Position numbers and translations under genes: made by a program | DNA from: Maricaulis sp947259345 | GTDB taxonomy: Bacteria > Pseudomonadota > Alphaproteobacteria > Caulobacterales > Maricaulaceae | Direction of reading: 5' to 3' | Assembly: GCA_965217205.1 (NCBI GenBank) | Contig: OZ244254.1 | Span: 744,001-808,000 of the forward strand | DNA: 64,000 nt | The notes under the pieces: generated by a model | The model's input: only the letters and a program-made list of their open reading frames with translations | Told to the model about the DNA's origin: nothing | Database searches by the model: none | Shown here: positions 16,217 to 25,376 of the stretch, piece by piece | Position numbering within the stretch: position 1 is the stretch's first letter | Layout of the letters: each line of letters opens with the position of its first letter

Positions 16217-17608
16217 TCAGATATCCTGAGCCGAGAGCATGGCACGGTATTCGCGGATCTTCTCGACATAGCGGACCGGTTCATGACCCCGCGCATAACC
16301 GTAACGCAGGGTGGCGTAATGCTCCGGATCGGAGAGGAGTGGCAGGGTCGCGGCCAGATCGTCCCAGCTGTCCTTGTTGCGACCGAGCCGTTCTGCGAGC
16401 CGCCGTGCATCATACATGTGACCCATGCCGACATTATAGGCTGCCAAAGCGAACCAGAGTCGGTCCTCGCCGGTCACGCTCTCGGGCACGCGTGAATAGA
16501 GATCATCCAGATAGGCGGCGCCGCCCCGAATGCTCTGGCGTGGATCGGTCCGGTCCTCAATTCCCACCCGCTCCGCGGTCGTCAGGGTCAGCATCATGAG
16601 GCCGCGCACGCCGGTGGCGCTGACGGCATCAGGGTCCCAGTGAGATTCCTGGTAGGCCTGGGCTGCCAGCAATTCCCACTCGAAAGGAATGTCTTCGGCA
16701 GCGTCTTCAAACCAGTGTCGGAAGCGGGGCAAGCGATCGTCCACCCGGCGCACGAAGCGAGCGACATCCACATAGTCATAGTCGCCGAACTGTCCGAACC
16801 AGGTCTCATCGAGGGTTTCGAGCAGGCCGCTGGAGTGCGCTTGCGCGAACCAGCTGGAGAGGGCGCTATTCAGGCCTTCGACACGGGCATCATACGCCCA
16901 GGCGAGGGATTGTTCGCCGGTCAGGTTCTGGGCCACGACCAGTTCCGGATGGCGACGACGCGCGAAGTCGACCAGATGACTATCGGCGACCGTGCAGGCG
17001 ATATCCCCGTCATCCACGGCCTCGAGCAGGGGCATGGCCGACCCGCCGGTCTCAGTGTCAAAACGGATGTCCGGGTTGGCGGCCTGGAGGGCCATCAGTG
17101 TTTCTTCATAACTTGAGCCCTCCAGGACCCGGATATCGGTGCCTGCAAGTCCGCTGCGCCGGGTCGGCGTGGGGCCGCCGCGGCGACACACGAGCTGTTC
17201 GGTTACCGCCTTGTAGACCGGCGCAAAGCTCAGCCGCGCCGCACGGCCCTCGGTCCGGGTCAATCCGGCGGCGGCGATGTGTCCCTCGCCAGCCTCGAGT
17301 GCTTCGAGCAGGTCCGGAATCGATCCTTCAACCTGGAACCGGGCGGACACGCCGAGCTCGTCGGCAAAGGCGGTGGCCAGATCAACTTCATAGCCGCTGA
17401 TCCCACCGGCATCATCCATATAGCTCGTCGGTCCGGCGAGGGTGAGGACGACCAGTTCACCGCGTTCGCGAATCAGGGCGAGCGTGTCAGCTTCTGAAGG
17501 TGAAACGCTCGTATTGGAGCCGCTGCAGGCCGCGAGGGCGAGGACGCTGGCGAGGGTCGCCAGGCACGGGCTGAGCCGCGGTCGAATTGTCAGAATGAAA
17601 TCTGTCAT
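16217..17608 (-). CDS. mltF: Lytic murein transglycosylase MltF-like
   Basis: A 463-residue two-domain lipoprotein. Residues 1-28 end in a lipobox (LALAAC), so it is likely lipid-anchored. Residues 40-270 are a periplasmic solute-binding domain (bacterial type 3: ISGYEVDLATAFADELG), and residues 290-440 are a lytic transglycosylase domain with the catalytic glutamate in AYQESHWDPDAVS, then GVRGLMMLT and FALAAYNVGMGH. It would cleave the glycan strands of peptidoglycan. Divergent from recA. Confidence 0.92.
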   Translation of the reverse strand: MTDFILTIRPRLSPCLATLASVLALAACSGSNTSVSPSEADTLALIRERGELVVLTLAGPTSYMDDAGGISGYEVDLATAFADELGVSARFQVEGSIPDLLEALEAGEGHIAAAGLTRTEGRAARLSFAPVYKAVTEQLVCRRGGPTPTRRSGLAGTDIRVLEGSSYEETLMALQAANPDIRFDTETGGSAMPLLEAVDDGDIACTVADSHLVDFARRRHPELVVAQNLTGEQSLAWAYDARVEGLNSALSSWFAQAHSSGLLETLDETWFGQFGDYDYVDVARFVRRVDDRLPRFRHWFEDAAEDIPFEWELLAAQAYQESHWDPDAVSATGVRGLMMLTLTTAERVGIEDRTDPRQSIRGGAAYLDDLYSRVPESVTGEDRLWFALAAYNVGMGHMYDARRLAERLGRNKDSWDDLAATLPLLSDPEHYATLRYGYARGHEPVRYVEKIREYRAMLSAQDI

Positions 17609-17696
17609 CTGGCTAAACTAGGGCCGATAGCACAGGTTTTCAAATCCGCACTTTCCTTGCATGGACGATTTTTGTTCCGTTCTGTTAACCATAAAT

Positions 17697-17711
17697 GTTC
17701 CACTTGTGTTC
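17697..17711. promoter_or_regulatory. LexA (SOS) box of recA
   Basis: GTTCCACTTGTGTTC matches the alphaproteobacterial LexA operator GTTC-N7-GTTC exactly. It lies 70 bases before the recA start, in the recA-mltF intergenic region. The downstream half is also part of a perfect 11-base palindrome, GTTCCCGGAAC (17708-17718). Confidence 0.8.
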
Positions 17712-17781
17712 CCGGAACAAAACTGGTACGCCGTGACTTGGTTGCCCGGACCTGAGGGGCGTGAAATAAGGGATGAAGGCT

Positions 17782-18861
17782 ATGAGCAAGGGCGCGATTC
17801 GACTCGTGAAAAACGAAAAGAACATGGACAAGGAAAAGGCGATCGAAGCGGCGCTGAGCCAGATCGACAAGGCCTTCGGCAAGGGTTCGGTCATGAAGCT
17901 CGGCCAGAAGCCGGCCATGGAGATTGAAGCCATCTCCACGGGTTCGCTGGGCCTGGATATCGCACTGGGTATTGGTGGCCTGCCAAAAGGCCGGATCATC
18001 GAAATCTACGGCCCGGAAAGCTCTGGCAAGACGACGCTCGCCCTGCACACGGTCGCCGAGGCCCAGAAGGCGGGCGGGGTTGCCGCCTTTGTCGATGCCG
18101 AGCACGCGTTGGATCCGGTCTATGCCGGCAAGCTGGGTGTCGATGTCGGGGAATTGCTTGTGTCGCAGCCGGATGCCGGTGAACAGGCGCTCGAGATCGC
18201 CGACACGCTGGTCCGCTCCGGCGCGGTCGACGTGCTGGTCATCGACTCCGTGGCGGCGCTGACACCACGGGCCGAGCTGGAAGGTGAGATGGGCGACAGT
18301 CTGCCAGGCCTCCAGGCCCGCCTGATGAGCCAGGCCCTGCGCAAGCTGACCGGCTCGATTTCCAAGTCCAAATGCCTGGTCATCTTCATCAACCAGATTC
18401 GCATGAAGATCGGCGTGATGTTTGGCTCGCCGGAAACCACAACCGGCGGCAATGCGCTGAAATTCTATTCCTCGGTCCGTCTCGATATCCGCCGCATTGG
18501 CGCGATCAAGAATCGCGACGAGGTGATCGGCAATCAGACGCGCGTGAAAGTGGTCAAGAACAAGGTTGCCCCGCCCTTCCGCGAGGTCGAGTTCGACATT
18601 CTCTATGGCGAGGGCATTTCCAAGATGGGCGAGCTCATCGATCTCGGCGTCAAGGGCGAAGTGATCGAGAAGTCCGGTTCCTGGTATTCCTACAATTCCG
18701 AACGGATCGGCCAGGGTCGCGAGAATGCGCGCCAATTCATGCTCGATAATCCGGATATTGCCGCCGAGATCGAAGCGAAAGTGCGCTCCAATGCCGGTCT
18801 GATCGCTGATGAGATGCTCACCGGCCCGGATCTGCCGGAAGAAGATGCTGTGGCGGGCTGA
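17782..18861 (+). CDS. recA: Recombinase RecA
   Basis: A 359-residue RecA: DNA strand exchange, and coprotease activity for LexA cleavage. Walker A is GPESSGKT at about residues 77-84, the core includes FVDAEHALDPVYA, VIDSVAALTPRAE, and the loop-2 motif FGSPETTTGGNALKFY; the acidic C-terminus (DLPEEDAVAG) is typical. ATG 17782 is chosen because AAGGG lies nine bases upstream and the protein then starts as in relatives; ATG 17773, three codons earlier, is the alternative. The LexA box upstream predicts SOS control. Confidence 0.98.
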   Translation: MSKGAIRLVKNEKNMDKEKAIEAALSQIDKAFGKGSVMKLGQKPAMEIEAISTGSLGLDIALGIGGLPKGRIIEIYGPESSGKTTLALHTVAEAQKAGGVAAFVDAEHALDPVYAGKLGVDVGELLVSQPDAGEQALEIADTLVRSGAVDVLVIDSVAALTPRAELEGEMGDSLPGLQARLMSQALRKLTGSISKSKCLVIFINQIRMKIGVMFGSPETTTGGNALKFYSSVRLDIRRIGAIKNRDEVIGNQTRVKVVKNKVAPPFREVEFDILYGEGISKMGELIDLGVKGEVIEKSGSWYSYNSERIGQGRENARQFMLDNPDIAAEIEAKVRSNAGLIADEMLTGPDLPEEDAVAG

Positions 18862-18961
18862 CCGGTTGATGGGGCGCGGTGCTTCCGGGCAGGGCGGCTG
18901 ACACGGCGCGCACGAGCGCGTCCTTCACATCACGCCGGCGAGGCAATCGCAGCTTGATTAT

Positions 18962-18994
18962 GAACGGGTGCTTGGCTAGGCCGGGCACCCGTTT
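18962..18994 (+). terminator. Terminator of recA
   Basis: AACGGGTGC (18963-18971) pairs with GCACCCGTT (18985-18993) across a loop of 13 bases, followed by TT. It lies 100 bases after recA. Confidence 0.65.
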
Positions 18995-19075
18995 CTATAT
19001 GTCAGTCAACAGAAACCGGTTTGCGACGGCCCGACGGGCTGGCGCGCGACACTCCAGCCGACGGGATCGGACATC

Positions 19076-21730
19076 ATGGCCAGCCTGCGCGACATCCGTG
19101 CGACTTTCCTCGACTATTTTGCCCAGCATGACCATGAAGTGGTGCAATCCGCACCGCTGGTCCCGCAGGATGATCCCACCCTGCTGTTCGTGAATGCCGG
19201 CATGGTGCCCTTCAAGAATGCCTTCACCGGGCAGGAAAAGCGGTCCAAGCCGCGCGCGACCTCGTCCCAGAAATGCGTGCGGGCCGGTGGCAAGCATAAT
19301 GATCTCGACAATGTCGGCTATACGGCCCGCCACCACACTTTCTTTGAAATGCTGGGGAATTTCTCCTTCGGCGATTATTTCAAGGAAGAGGCGATCAGCC
19401 ACGCCTGGCAGCTGGTGACGAAAGAGTTTGACCTGCCCGCGGACAAGCTGCTGGTCACGGTCTATTCGGAAGATGACGAGGCGCGTGCCCTCTGGCGCAA
19501 AATCGCCGGCCTCTCGGATGACCGCATTATCGGCATTTCCACCTCGGATAATTTCTGGTCGATGGGCGATACCGGCCCGTGTGGTCCGTGTTCGGAGATC
19601 TTCTTCGACCATGGTCCGTCGATTGCCGGTGGCCCGCCGGGCTCCCCGGACGAGGATGGCGACCGTTTCATCGAAATCTGGAATCTGGTCTTCATGCAGT
19701 TCGAACAGCTCGGACCGGATCAGCGCATCAACCTGCCCAAGCCCTCGATCGATACCGGTATGGGGCTGGAGCGGATCTCCGCCATCCTCCAGGGCAAGCA
19801 CAATAATTACGAGACCGATCTTTTCCGTAATCTGATCGCGGCCGGCGAGGACGTGCTCGGCGTCAAGGCGGAGGGTGATGCCCTCGCCAGTCATCGCGTC
19901 ATCGCCGATCATTTGCGCTCGACCAGTTTCCTGATGGCCGACGGGGTCAGCCCCTCCAATGAGGGCCGCGGCTATGTCCTGCGCCGGATCATGCGCCGTG
20001 CCATGCGACACGCCCATATTCTGGGGGCCAGCGAGCCGGTCATGTGGCGCCTTGTCGAAGCGCTCAAGGCCGAAATGGGCGATGCCTATCCCGAGCTGGG
20101 CCGCGCCCAGGCCCTGCTTGAAGACACGTTGAAAGTCGAGGAAGAGCGCTTCCAGCGCACGCTCGGTCGCGGCCTCTCCCTGCTGGAAGAAGCGACTGCC
20201 GACATGGCGGAGGGTGATGCCCTGGCCGGGGCCACCGCCTTCAAGCTCTACGACACGTTTGGCTTCCCGCTTGATCTCACCCAGGACGCCCTGCGCGCCA
20301 AGGGGATGACGGTTGACGAAGCCGGCTTCGACACGGCCATGGCCAAACAGCGCGCCGATGCGCGCGCCAGCAAATTCTCCTCCGGCGATGCCGCGCCGGA
20401 TGCGGTCTGGTTCGCTGTTCGCGACAAGGCGGGCCCGACGGCCTTCACAGGCTATGCCGGAACAGGCGGCGAGGGCCGCCTTTTGGCCATCGTCTCGGGC
20501 GGGCAGGACGCCAAGGCGCTGGGCGCCGGTCAGCGCGCAGAGCTGGTCTTCGACGCCACCCCCTTCTATGGCGAGAGCGGTGGCCAGTGCGGCGATAGCG
20601 GCGAAATCCGTTTTGCCGACGGCGCGGTCTTCACCGTCGAGGATACGCAAAAGCGCGGCGGTGACATGCACGCCCATATCGGTGTGCTGACCAAGGGTGA
20701 GATCACGCTTGGCGACACGGCTACTCTGGACGCAGACGCGCCGCGCCGGGCCGCCATCAAGTCCAACCACTCGGCAACCCACCTCGTTCATGCCGCCCTG
20801 CGCGATGTGCTGGGCGATCATGTGACCCAGAAGGGCTCGCATGTGGGCCCGGACCGTTTGCGCTTCGACTTCTCGCATAACAAGGCCGTCAGCGCGGCCG
20901 AACTGGCGATGATCGAGGCCCAGGTCAATGCGGTGATCCGCCAGAATGACGCCGTCTCGACTCGCGAGATGACGCCGGACGCCGCCATTGAGGCCGGTGC
21001 GCTGGCGCTGTTTGGCGAGAAATATGGCGACAAGGTCCGCGTGCTCACCATGGGGCAGGGGCTGGCCGATCACGACACGCCCTATTCGGTCGAGCTGTGC
21101 GGCGGTACGCATGTCGCGCGCACGGGCGATATCGCCCTGTTCAAGATTGTCGGCGAGACCGCCGTGTCGTCCGGCATTCGCCGGATCGAGGCGATGACGG
21201 GTGAGGGTGCACGCCTCCATATGGAAGAACAGATGGGTTATGGCCGGGCGGCGGCCGATGCGCTGAAAGTTCCGCCGGCCGACCTCGCCACCCGGGTCTC
21301 CGCACTGATGGATGAGCGAAAGAAGCTCGAGCGTCAGCTCGCCGAAGCCAAGAAACAGATCGCCATGGGCGGCGGTGCGGCCGGTGAACCGGCCGGACCG
21401 GAAGCGATCAACGGCGTCAATTTCATCGGCCGCGTGGTCGAAGGTGTGGGCGGCAAGGATTTGCGCGGCCTGATCGACGAGGCCAAGGCCCGGATGGGCT
21501 CCGGCGTCGCGGCCTTCATCGGGGTCAATGACGGCAAGGCGGCACTGGCTGTCGGCGTCACCGATGACCTCAAGGACCGTTTCGGGGCTGTCGACCTGGT
21601 TAAGGCCGGTGCGGGTGCTGTTGGCGGCAAGGGCGGCGGTGGCCGTCCCGACTTTGCCCAGGCCGGAGGGCCGGATGGCGCCAAGGCCGAGGCCGGGATC
21701 CAGGCCATTCGCGACGTGCTGGCCGGCTGA
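19076..21730 (+). CDS. alaS: Alanyl-tRNA synthetase
   Basis: An 884-residue class II synthetase that charges tRNA-Ala. Catalytic domain: motif 1 region (ATFLDYFAQHDHEVVQSAPL), motif 2 (RHHTFFEMLGNFSFGDYF), motif 3 (GMGLERIS). Editing domain: zinc-binding NHSATHLVHAALR near residue 563 and CGGTHV. C-terminal domain: GKGGGGRPDFAQAGG near residue 860. Length is as expected. The stop shares a base with the next start (TGATG). Confidence 0.98.
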   Translation: MASLRDIRATFLDYFAQHDHEVVQSAPLVPQDDPTLLFVNAGMVPFKNAFTGQEKRSKPRATSSQKCVRAGGKHNDLDNVGYTARHHTFFEMLGNFSFGDYFKEEAISHAWQLVTKEFDLPADKLLVTVYSEDDEARALWRKIAGLSDDRIIGISTSDNFWSMGDTGPCGPCSEIFFDHGPSIAGGPPGSPDEDGDRFIEIWNLVFMQFEQLGPDQRINLPKPSIDTGMGLERISAILQGKHNNYETDLFRNLIAAGEDVLGVKAEGDALASHRVIADHLRSTSFLMADGVSPSNEGRGYVLRRIMRRAMRHAHILGASEPVMWRLVEALKAEMGDAYPELGRAQALLEDTLKVEEERFQRTLGRGLSLLEEATADMAEGDALAGATAFKLYDTFGFPLDLTQDALRAKGMTVDEAGFDTAMAKQRADARASKFSSGDAAPDAVWFAVRDKAGPTAFTGYAGTGGEGRLLAIVSGGQDAKALGAGQRAELVFDATPFYGESGGQCGDSGEIRFADGAVFTVEDTQKRGGDMHAHIGVLTKGEITLGDTATLDADAPRRAAIKSNHSATHLVHAALRDVLGDHVTQKGSHVGPDRLRFDFSHNKAVSAAELAMIEAQVNAVIRQNDAVSTREMTPDAAIEAGALALFGEKYGDKVRVLTMGQGLADHDTPYSVELCGGTHVARTGDIALFKIVGETAVSSGIRRIEAMTGEGARLHMEEQMGYGRAAADALKVPPADLATRVSALMDERKKLERQLAEAKKQIAMGGGAAGEPAGPEAINGVNFIGRVVEGVGGKDLRGLIDEAKARMGSGVAAFIGVNDGKAALAVGVTDDLKDRFGAVDLVKAGAGAVGGKGGGGRPDFAQAGGPDGAKAEAGIQAIRDVLAG

Positions 21731-22176
21731 TGCCCAGACCGGCCAAGTCAGATGTCCAGCTGGTCGGCGACAAGTCCGCCGCGCGTGCCATTGCAGCCGC
21801 GCGGGCAGATTTCAATGCGGCTCTGGAAAGCCGCGCCTTGAAGGCTATTGCGACACACCTGGCAGAAGATGTTGTTCTGGTGCCAGGTGATGAGGCCCAG
21901 TTGATCACCGGTCGCGAGGCCCAGCTCGAGGCCTGGTCGTCAATCTTCAGTCAGATGCCGGATGTCAGCTATGTCCGTACCCCGGGCCGGATCGAGGTCT
22001 GCGAGGATAGCCATCTCGCCGCCGAGACCGGTCGCTGGAAGGGGGGCTGGTCAAGCGAGGGTTTCGCCATCCGCTATATGGGACGCTATTTCGCAAAATG
22101 GCGCTGCGTAGATGGCGTCTGGCAGATCGAGGCCGAGACCTTCGTCACCATGAAACGGAGTGGCGGCGCGAGCTAA
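21730..22176 (+). CDS. NTF2-like (DUF4440/SnoaL) protein
   Basis: A 148-residue cone-fold protein of the NTF2 superfamily: AARADFNAALESRALKAIAT, AEDVVLVPGDEAQLITGREA, then beta strands ending WRCVDGVWQIEAETFV. Such folds include ketosteroid-isomerase-like and SnoaL-like proteins; no catalytic assignment is possible. The start overlaps the alaS stop by one base (TGATG), so it is translationally coupled to alaS, which is unusual for this family. Its end overlaps the convergent gene by four bases. Confidence 0.8.
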   Translation: MPRPAKSDVQLVGDKSAARAIAAARADFNAALESRALKAIATHLAEDVVLVPGDEAQLITGREAQLEAWSSIFSQMPDVSYVRTPGRIEVCEDSHLAAETGRWKGGWSSEGFAIRYMGRYFAKWRCVDGVWQIEAETFVTMKRSGGAS

Positions 22177-22562
22177 GGTGCTTCGGCGAGCCAGGCGCGC
22201 GCCTCCCTTTCAGAGGAGAAGATGCGTTCCTCAGTGGTCAGTGTTTCCCCGGACGTCCTCTCCCAGAAGACAAGTACGGCCCGCGATAACTCATCATTGC
22301 AGACAATGGCTGCGCGGCGGCGGGGGCCGGCCTGCACCGGGTCCGCCTTGGACATGCGGGTTTGCAGGTCGGCCATGGCGGACGCCGACATTTCGGACAG
22401 CGAAGCCTGGGTCAAAAGCGTCAGGAAATTATAGCGGTCGGACCAGCCCTCATGAGCCCGCGCGCGGGTGAAGGTCTTCATCAGCGCTTCGATCGTGACC
22501 TTTCCGGATATCCGATACACGCACAGCTTGTTTTCCGGTTCAAACTCGAATTCCACAACCAT
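22173..22562 (-). CDS. STAS/SEC14-like small protein
   Basis: A 129-residue soluble protein resembling the SpoIIAA/STAS-type single-domain proteins of unknown role: beta-strand start (MVVEFEFEPENKLCVYRISG), a helix VTIEALMKTFTRARAH, NFLTLLTQASLSEMS, RAAIVCNDELSRAVLVFWER, and a final FSSEREARAWL. Assignment is by pattern only. ATG 22562 has GGGAA upstream; ATG 22586 and a frame from 22619 are alternatives. Convergent with the NTF2-like gene. Confidence 0.55.
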   Translation of the reverse strand: MVVEFEFEPENKLCVYRISGKVTIEALMKTFTRARAHEGWSDRYNFLTLLTQASLSEMSASAMADLQTRMSKADPVQAGPRRRAAIVCNDELSRAVLVFWERTSGETLTTEERIFSSEREARAWLAEAP

Positions 22563-22695
22563 TTTCCCGAAAGTGGCCAGGGGCATAACGCAGCGGTGAC
22601 GTTTGCTTACCGACTCCATATCGCTCGAACCGGCTTGGATTCAAGTAGTTTTAAAATGCATCTTTCCGAACCCGTGTCGTGATAAAGCGGCGCGG

Positions 22696-23676
22696 CTAGT
22701 TCACCGTTGGCCAGGCCTCCGGTCCGACCCGCTCGATGCGATTGGTGGAGATGCCGCCACGGAAGCGGTCATCAAGCGCGTCGCGCGCCGCAATAGTATC
22801 GATTCCGGTGGAGTTCATGCTCACACGGTCCAGATCGCCCATCACCCAGACCTCCGTGCCGACCGCCGCCATGCGGGCTTCCAGACGGGCCGGCCAGCCC
22901 CAGGCAAAGCCGGCATAATTGGCCGGCAGGACCAGGATGGTCGCCTCACAGGATTGCGGGACATGGCCCGACCAGCCCCACGCCAGATAGTCCTTGGCGC
23001 AGCGGCGTACGGTGGCCCGGCTCATGCGTCGGATATCGGGACGCAGGGCGGCGAGCCGGGCATCCGGTCGCGGCGCTGACAAGACAATCATGTGTTCCAC
23101 CGGCAGTGAGCGCGCCTCGATATAGGCCGCCAGCGCTTCGGCCTCATGCGGATCATTGCTCTTGATATTGATCAGGAAATCGCGCGCCGGGAAGGCCTCG
23201 AACACCTCGGCCAGGGTCGGAATGGAACCGACCCCCAGCCCGCGCAGGGGAAAGCTGTCGCCGCCATCGGCGGTGTAGCCATAACCGGCATCCAGCGTCC
23301 GCAGCGCGTCCATGCTGTGCGCCCGGACCGGGCCGCTGCCATCGGTGCGGCAATCGAGTGTCCAGTCGTGAAAGACGGCGAATTCGCCATCGATCGTTGG
23401 ATGAATGTCGATCTCGACGCGCGAGGCACCGGCGGCAAAGGCGGCCTCGATTGATGGCAAAGTGTTCTCGATGAAGGTGTGGCGCGGTGGATCAATCAGC
23501 ACTGCGGTGCAGTCATCGGGCCCGACACCGACCGGATCGAAGGTCTGGTGCACGCCGCGATGGGCGATGAAATACGGCGCCTCTCGCTGCGGCGTCGCCA
23601 GCCAGGACGCATTGTTGAGATAAAGCGCCGCCCCTGCGATGCCGAGAATGCTGAGTGCGAAATAGCGTTTTTTCAT
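22696..23676 (-). CDS. Glycerophosphodiester phosphodiesterase
   Basis: A 326-residue GDPD-family enzyme, which splits glycerophosphodiesters into glycerol 3-phosphate and an alcohol. An N-terminal hydrophobic segment (residues 6-22) suggests export or a membrane anchor. TIM-barrel motifs: FIAHRGVHQTF (His and Arg), ENTLPSIEAAFAAGAS, VEIDIHPTIDGEFAVFHDW (metal ligands and the second His), LINIKSND. C-terminal part is more variable. No partner gene nearby; its upstream side borders repeat copy 23786-23916. Confidence 0.88.
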   Translation of the reverse strand: MKKRYFALSILGIAGAALYLNNASWLATPQREAPYFIAHRGVHQTFDPVGVGPDDCTAVLIDPPRHTFIENTLPSIEAAFAAGASRVEIDIHPTIDGEFAVFHDWTLDCRTDGSGPVRAHSMDALRTLDAGYGYTADGGDSFPLRGLGVGSIPTLAEVFEAFPARDFLINIKSNDPHEAEALAAYIEARSLPVEHMIVLSAPRPDARLAALRPDIRRMSRATVRRCAKDYLAWGWSGHVPQSCEATILVLPANYAGFAWGWPARLEARMAAVGTEVWVMGDLDRVSMNSTGIDTIAARDALDDRFRGGISTNRIERVGPEAWPTVN

Positions 23677-23785
23677 GGTGTGTCCCCCCCCGATACGGAG
23701 AGGTTGGGGACGTCTCGCGGCGGCAGCAAGGCACGAATTGGACGGGATCGGGGCGATTGAATTTTCAGCGCTTGCGCAGAAACAT

Positions 23786-23916
23786 CCATAATTCCCATGT
23801 CAGCCAGCGGGCCGTATCCGGTTCTTGAGGTCAAGGGCGCCGCAGGCGCCGCTTTGCGGGCATGCCCCTTGAGCTCAAGAACCGGATACGGCTTTCTCCC
23901 AGCAAGGGATGTATGG
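23786..23916 (+). repeat. Covarying hairpin element, copy A
   Basis: One of four copies of a structured element (others 29552, 43412, 50238). It has a 5' box ATGTCAGCCAGCGG (23798-23810), a long stem formed by 23811-23837 with 23865-23892 (about 26 pairs, one mismatch), a small hairpin GGCGCC-GCA-GGCGCC in the loop (23836-23850), and a 3' box CTCCCAGCAAG. Outer ends CCATA and TATGG also pair. It fills the middle of the 23677-24042 gap, between the GDPD start and the icd terminator; I see no gene in that gap. Confidence 0.8.
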
Positions 23917-23986
23917 GCAGGTGTGCGCCGGGCGCAAACCCCAAGCGCAAAATCTGCCGGGCGTCATTTCGACCCCCACACCCAAG

Positions 23987-24014
23987 AAAAAGGGCGGCCC
24001 CGTCGGAGCCGCCC
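23987..24014 (-). terminator. Terminator of icd
   Basis: GGGCGGC (23992-23998) pairs with GCCGCCC (24008-24014); on the minus strand it is followed by five T residues. It lies 29 bases after the icd stop. Confidence 0.85.
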
Positions 24015-24042
24015 CTCATTGTTCTGACTGGATCGCTCGTGA

Positions 24043-25266
24043 TCAGGCGCGAGCGGCCATGGCCGCCTTGAAGCGCTCATCGACCTTGTCGAGGAAGCCT
24101 TCCGTCGACAGCCAGCCCTGGCTCTCGCCAACGAGGAGGGCGAGGTCCTTGGTCATGAAGCCGGCTTCCACCGTCTTGATGATCGTGTCTTCCAGCAGGG
24201 CGGCGAAGTCCATCACGTCCTGATTGCCATCCATGCGGCCGCGATGAGAGAGGCCCTGCGTCCAGGCGAAGATGGAGGCGATCGAATTGGTCGACGTCTG
24301 CTCGCCGCGCTGATGCTGGCGATAGTGACGGGTGACCGTACCGTGGGCGGCTTCGGCTTCCACTGTCTTGCCATCCGGGCTCATCAGGACCGAGGTCATC
24401 AGGCCGAGCGAACCGAAGCCCTGGGCCACGGTGTCGGACTGGACGTCGCCATCATAGTTTTTACAGGCCCAGACGAAACCACCGGACCATTTCATCGCGG
24501 CGGCGACCATGTCGTCGATCAGGCGGTGTTCGTAGGAGATGCCCTTCTCGGCGAAAGCGTCCTTGAACTCGGCCTGGTAGATTTCTTCGAACAGGTCCTT
24601 GAAGCGGCCGTCATAGGCTTTCAGGATCGTGTTCTTGGTCGAGAGATAGACCGGCCAGCCGCGCTGCAGGCCGTAATTCAGCGAAGCGCGGGCAAAATCG
24701 CGGATCGAGTCGTCGAGATTATACATGCCCATGGCAACGCCCGGGGACGGGAAGTCGAAGACTTCGCGCGTGACCGGGTCGGACCCGTCGGACGGCTCGA
24801 AGGTCATGGTCAGCTTGCCCGGACGGTCGACCAGGAAATCGGTGGCGCGATACTGGTCGCCGAAGGCGTGACGACCGATGACCATCGGCTGCTGCCAGCC
24901 CGGCACCAGGCGCGGCACATTGGAGATCACGATCGGCTCGCGGAAGACCACGCCGCCGAGGATGTTGCGGATGGTGCCGTTCGGCGAGCGCCACATCTTC
25001 TTCAGCTTGAACTCTTCGACGCGGGCTTCGTCCGGCGTGATGGTGGCGCATTTCACGCCGACGCCGTAATGCTTGATGGCTTCGGCCGCCTCGACGGTGA
25101 TCTGGTCGTCCGTCTCGTCACGCTTGGTGACCGAGAGGTCGTAATACTTCAGATCAATGTCGAGATAGGGCAGGATCAGCTTGTCCTTGATCAGCTGCCA
25201 GATGATGCGGGTCATCTCATCGCCGTCGAGTTCGACGACCGGGGTATCGACTTTGATCTTCGCCAT
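24043..25266 (-). CDS. icd: NADP-dependent isocitrate dehydrogenase, eukaryotic-type
   Basis: A 407-residue TCA-cycle enzyme converting isocitrate to 2-oxoglutarate. The start VVELDGDEMTRIIWQLIK, the substrate region SPNGTIRNILGG, DFLVDRPGKL, the KWSGGFVWACKNYDGDVQSD segment and AAHGTVTRHYRQHQ mark the homodimeric eukaryotic-type (subfamily II) enzyme, usual in alphaproteobacteria, rather than the E. coli type. ATG 25266 gives the standard length; the frame upstream to 25404 carries no family sequence. Divergent from trmJ. Confidence 0.96.
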   Translation of the reverse strand: MAKIKVDTPVVELDGDEMTRIIWQLIKDKLILPYLDIDLKYYDLSVTKRDETDDQITVEAAEAIKHYGVGVKCATITPDEARVEEFKLKKMWRSPNGTIRNILGGVVFREPIVISNVPRLVPGWQQPMVIGRHAFGDQYRATDFLVDRPGKLTMTFEPSDGSDPVTREVFDFPSPGVAMGMYNLDDSIRDFARASLNYGLQRGWPVYLSTKNTILKAYDGRFKDLFEEIYQAEFKDAFAEKGISYEHRLIDDMVAAAMKWSGGFVWACKNYDGDVQSDTVAQGFGSLGLMTSVLMSPDGKTVEAEAAHGTVTRHYRQHQRGEQTSTNSIASIFAWTQGLSHRGRMDGNQDVMDFAALLEDTIIKTVEAGFMTKDLALLVGESQGWLSTEGFLDKVDERFKAAMAARA

Positions 25267-25376
25267 GGGTGCTCTCATTTCTTTTCGGACGGACTGAAGT
25301 CGCGCTAGGACAGCGCGGATAGATGAATTTGCGCGCTCTCTAGCACCCGGGCGCGCCAAGGTGAAGGCCCGGTTCC

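Noticed and set aside
17673..17688. Second LexA box before recA (GTTCCGTTCTGTTAAC)
   Set aside because: Spacing and second half do not fit GTTC-N7-GTTC.
18995..21220. 741-codon open frame opposite alaS
   Set aside because: Mirror of the alaS codon pattern; alaS itself is certain.
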